From Bacillota bacterium (GTDB lineage Bacteria; Bacillota; Clostridia; DSM-8532), in assembly GCA_023410885.1 (NCBI GenBank), contig JAEYPI010000116.1, forward strand, positions 1 through 7,410: a stretch of 7,410 bases of DNA, in the 5' to 3' direction. Made by a program: the position numbers and the translations under genes. Positions 5,892 to 7,410 of this stretch are shown one piece after another; position 1 is the first letter of the stretch, and each line of letters starts with the position of its first letter. The notes under the pieces were generated by a model, which worked only from the letters and a program-made list of their open reading frames with translations, searched no databases and was not told where the DNA came from.

Positions 5892-6506
5892 ATGAATGAG
5901 AAACCGCAGGAAATTAAAACGGTCTTTGCAGACCCAAGTGCCATTGGCCTTTTTGGCCTGGCCATGGTGACACTGGTTGCATCATCACAAAAGCTGGGGC
6001 TTACAGATGGTTTGTCGCTAATCATACCTTGGGCACTGTTTCTAGGTGGCCTTGCCCAATTATTTGCTTGTATTGGTGACGCGAAACGCAATAATGTTTT
6101 TGGCGCTACCGCATTTGGTGCATACGGGTTATTTTGGTTTGGTGTTGCTTTTACTTGGCTCATTAATCTTGGCTTTTTTGGTGAAAAGTTAGCTGCTAAT
6201 GCCGATGGTGCTCAATTGGGCGTTGCTTTTGTCGGCTATTTCATTTTTACAGCCTTTATGACGGTTTTGGCCACTGAGGTCAATAAAGTGCTTTTGATTA
6301 TCTTTGTGCTGATTGACTTCCTCTTCCTCGGTCTTTCATTGAGCTCCTTTGGCATCATGCCTGAATTTACACATGCAATGGCTGCTTGGGCAGAGCTATT
6401 AATTGCATTGGTCTCCTTCTATGGCTCAGCCGCCAATGTATTCAACGGCCATCTTGGCAGAGTGGTGCTTCCTGTTGGAAAGCCATTGGGCTTGCTCAAG
6501 AAATAA
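5892..6506 (+). CDS. GPR1/FUN34/YaaH-family acetate/succinate transporter
   Basis: Inner-membrane transporter of 204 residues in the AceTr family (E. coli SatP/YaaH), whose characterised members move acetate and sometimes succinate. Six hydrophobic helices lie near 17-35, 42-62, 73-96, 108-128, 132-152 and 162-181. The family signature before helix 1, normally NPAPLGL-like, is here ADPSAIGL (13-20). GGLAQLFACIGDAKRNNVFG (52-71), followed by AFGAYGLFW (74-82), matches the conserved GGLxQLxAG...NxFGxxAFxxYGxFW block, with Cys60 where Gly is common and Asp63 for Glu. The substrate is not proven by sequence. GGAGG (5878-5882) lies 9 nt before the ATG. Only 47 bp separate it from the tRNA terminator, and I see no promoter there, so expression may depend on read-through. 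Confidence 0.93.
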   Translation: MNEKPQEIKTVFADPSAIGLFGLAMVTLVASSQKLGLTDGLSLIIPWALFLGGLAQLFACIGDAKRNNVFGATAFGAYGLFWFGVAFTWLINLGFFGEKLAANADGAQLGVAFVGYFIFTAFMTVLATEVNKVLLIIFVLIDFLFLGLSLSSFGIMPEFTHAMAAWAELLIALVSFYGSAANVFNGHLGRVVLPVGKPLGLLKK

Positions 6507-6522
6507 TCTTACTTACATACAC

Positions 6523-6550
6523 AAGGGACTGTAGCTGCAGTCCCTTCTTT
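6523..6550 (+). terminator. Intrinsic terminator after the acetate transporter gene
   Basis: AAGGGACTG (6523-6531) and CAGTCCCTT (6538-6546) form a perfect 9-bp stem with a 6-nt loop, followed by the short T-rich CTTTAT. It starts 16 bp past the stop. On the minus strand the hairpin is not followed by a T-run, so it probably serves only the plus-strand gene. Confidence 0.75.
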
Positions 6551-6598
6551 ATGCTTACCCTTATCAAGCTTGTTAAAGACCGTATAGTTCCCCCACCT

Positions 6599-7342
6599 TC
6601 AATAGGCCCCATTAAGGCCCTTTTCTTGAGCATATCGATAACATTTTGAAAAGACGATAAGTCCCAGTATAAAATAAATGCCACTATTGAGCATTAATTG
6701 AGCCATGTCCCCTGCTGTTACAGCTATTCCCTGTGCGTAATACTGGGATATTTGTATCCCCTTTGTCAGAGGCAGCAATTCAGAAACCATGGTGAGCCCT
6801 TTAGGTAACTGGTTAAGAGGGATGACACCACCCGTAAAAAATAAGAAGAAATAAGATATCACCCCATCGAAGGAAGCGGTTTTTGTGAAAACAAGCGTTG
6901 AAGCCGATAATAGCATACCAAAACCATATAAGCCGATTAAAGTAATGAGTAGAACGGGTATGATCCGTATATCAAATGGCAGTGTGAGGTTTAAGGTGAG
7001 GCCGATGGTCAGCAATAATGCAGCTACTTTTATAAAGGTGAATAAAAACCACACAACTGTTCTTATGGAGAGTAATAGCAGGATGTTTACAGGCTTCAAC
7101 AGCAGCTGCTCAAAAGTCCCCGTCTGCTTTTCGTAGGAAATAGAAAGAGATCCTTCCGATATGACAGTGGATGAAAAAAACCAAAAAATAAAGCCTATGT
7201 ATAAAGTGGTGCTGCCTGATAACCCCCAGAAGAAGCCTAAAAAGAGCATGTACGTCACCAACAGGTTGACCAAGTGATCCGGGTAATAGCACTTGACCTC
7301 ATAAAAATATTTACTGAATTCCGCTTTAAAAATTGCCATCAT
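6599..7342 (-). CDS. ABC-2 type transporter permease
   Basis: Membrane subunit of an ABC exporter of the ABC-2 class, 247 residues. A short cytoplasmic N-terminus with an amphipathic stretch (FKAEFSKYFYEVKCYY, 5-20) is followed by hydrophobic segments near 25-42, 46-63, 87-115, 127-152, 158-180 and 216-233, the six-helix layout of the family. The loop EKQTGTFEQLLLKPVN (71-86), after the second helix, is the conserved cytoplasmic segment that contacts the ATPase. The substrate cannot be told; drugs, lipids or polysaccharides are all possible. The start is ATG at 7342 (or 7339), preceded by a GGGGG run (7351-7355) 8 nt upstream; extension to 7396 would run further into the upstream gene. The gene overlaps the preceding partial CDS by 17 bp, which implies translational coupling. 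No terminator is evident downstream. Confidence 0.88.
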   Translation of the reverse strand: MMAIFKAEFSKYFYEVKCYYPDHLVNLLVTYMLFLGFFWGLSGSTTLYIGFIFWFFSSTVISEGSLSISYEKQTGTFEQLLLKPVNILLLLSIRTVVWFLFTFIKVAALLLTIGLTLNLTLPFDIRIIPVLLITLIGLYGFGMLLSASTLVFTKTASFDGVISYFFLFFTGGVIPLNQLPKGLTMVSELLPLTKGIQISQYYAQGIAVTAGDMAQLMLNSGIYFILGLIVFSKCYRYAQEKGLNGAY

Positions 7343-7410
7343 GATATCTGCCCCCAATGTTGAGGATGACATCCTCCAAGGATTCCTTAACCTCATGGAT
7401 ACCTATTACC
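7326..7410 (-). CDS. C-terminal end of an upstream gene, probably the ABC transporter ATPase
   Basis: Only the last 27 codons are present, ending with TAA at 7328-7326. The peptide contains ESLEDVILNIGGRYHDGN; an SLEDVF-type segment close to the C-terminus is typical of ABC-2 class ATPases. The reading frame is open to the right edge and overlaps the permease start by 17 bp, as in many ATPase-permease operons. The Walker and signature motifs would lie outside the window, so the assignment rests on this short tail and on the neighbour. Confidence 0.65.
   Translation of the reverse strand, partial: VIGIHEVKESLEDVILNIGGRYHDGNF

Noticed and set aside
5724..5892. tRNA-Leu as an attachment site for an integrated element
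   Set aside because: No integrase gene and no repeated tRNA 3' end are seen in the window, and the downstream gene is an ordinary transporter.
5639..6163. A 174-codon minus-strand ORF across tRNA-Leu and the transporter start
   Set aside because: It reads through the antisense strand of the tRNA (GRPDLNRYARAYAPQ), a well-known artefact in automatic annotation, and overlaps a clear family gene and a tRNA.
6532..6540. Palindromic AGCTGCAG-like sequence as an operator
   Set aside because: It is the loop and inner stem of the transcription terminator and needs no further explanation.
1..7410. CRISPR array, insertion sequence, toxin-antitoxin or phage-defence genes
   Set aside because: No regularly spaced repeats, transposase, small paired genes or defence domains are visible; all larger frames are explained by the genes listed.

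Overview
The window looks like chromosomal core DNA of a spore-forming, moderately low-GC Firmicute of the Clostridia type, possibly Peptococcaceae-like. The grounds are the AGGAGG-type ribosome binding sites, the SpoIIIE-type DNA translocase, a lysine (L-box) riboswitch of the Bacillus/Clostridium kind and a YxjI-type LOR protein. The genus cannot be fixed from this sequence. No insertion sequence, phage gene, CRISPR array or defence cluster is visible.

Layout. Positions 1-1788 (minus) hold the first 596 codons of an FtsK/SpoIIIE translocase whose motor domain runs off the left edge. Positions 1789-2278 are a divergent control region: back-to-back promoters that share their -35 area, a complete lysine riboswitch (about 1948-2119) and its intrinsic terminator (2160-2190). 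Then follow dapA (2279-3166) and dapB (3199-3957) on the plus strand, closed by a probably bidirectional terminator (3980-4013). A minus-strand polytopic membrane protein resembling the YesL/DUF624 family (4037-4900) diverges from a plus-strand YxjI/LOR-family protein (5048-5533). Next is tRNA-Leu(GAG) at 5724-5806, with a perfect consensus promoter and a strong terminator. A plus-strand GPR1/FUN34/YaaH (acetate/succinate) transporter follows (5892-6506). At the right edge, on the minus strand, are an ABC-2 permease (6599-7342) and the last 27 codons of the gene upstream of it, most likely its ATPase (7326-7410).

How the parts work together. DapA and DapB catalyse the first two committed steps from aspartate semialdehyde towards diaminopimelate and lysine; their intermediate is also the precursor of spore dipicolinate. 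The leader shows the whole switch. The 3' strand of aptamer helix P1 can pair over ten contiguous positions with the 5' arm of the terminator, so lysine binding should favour termination before dapA. DapA also seems to lack key residues of the E. coli lysine-feedback site, which suggests control mainly at the RNA level. The other genes appear to be independent units.

I see no convincing evidence of an undescribed multi-gene system. The points most worth a second look are the riboswitch circuit, the divergent spoIIIE/dapA arrangement, the transporter gene with no promoter of its own behind the tRNA terminator, and the facing promoters between the membrane protein and the LOR gene.
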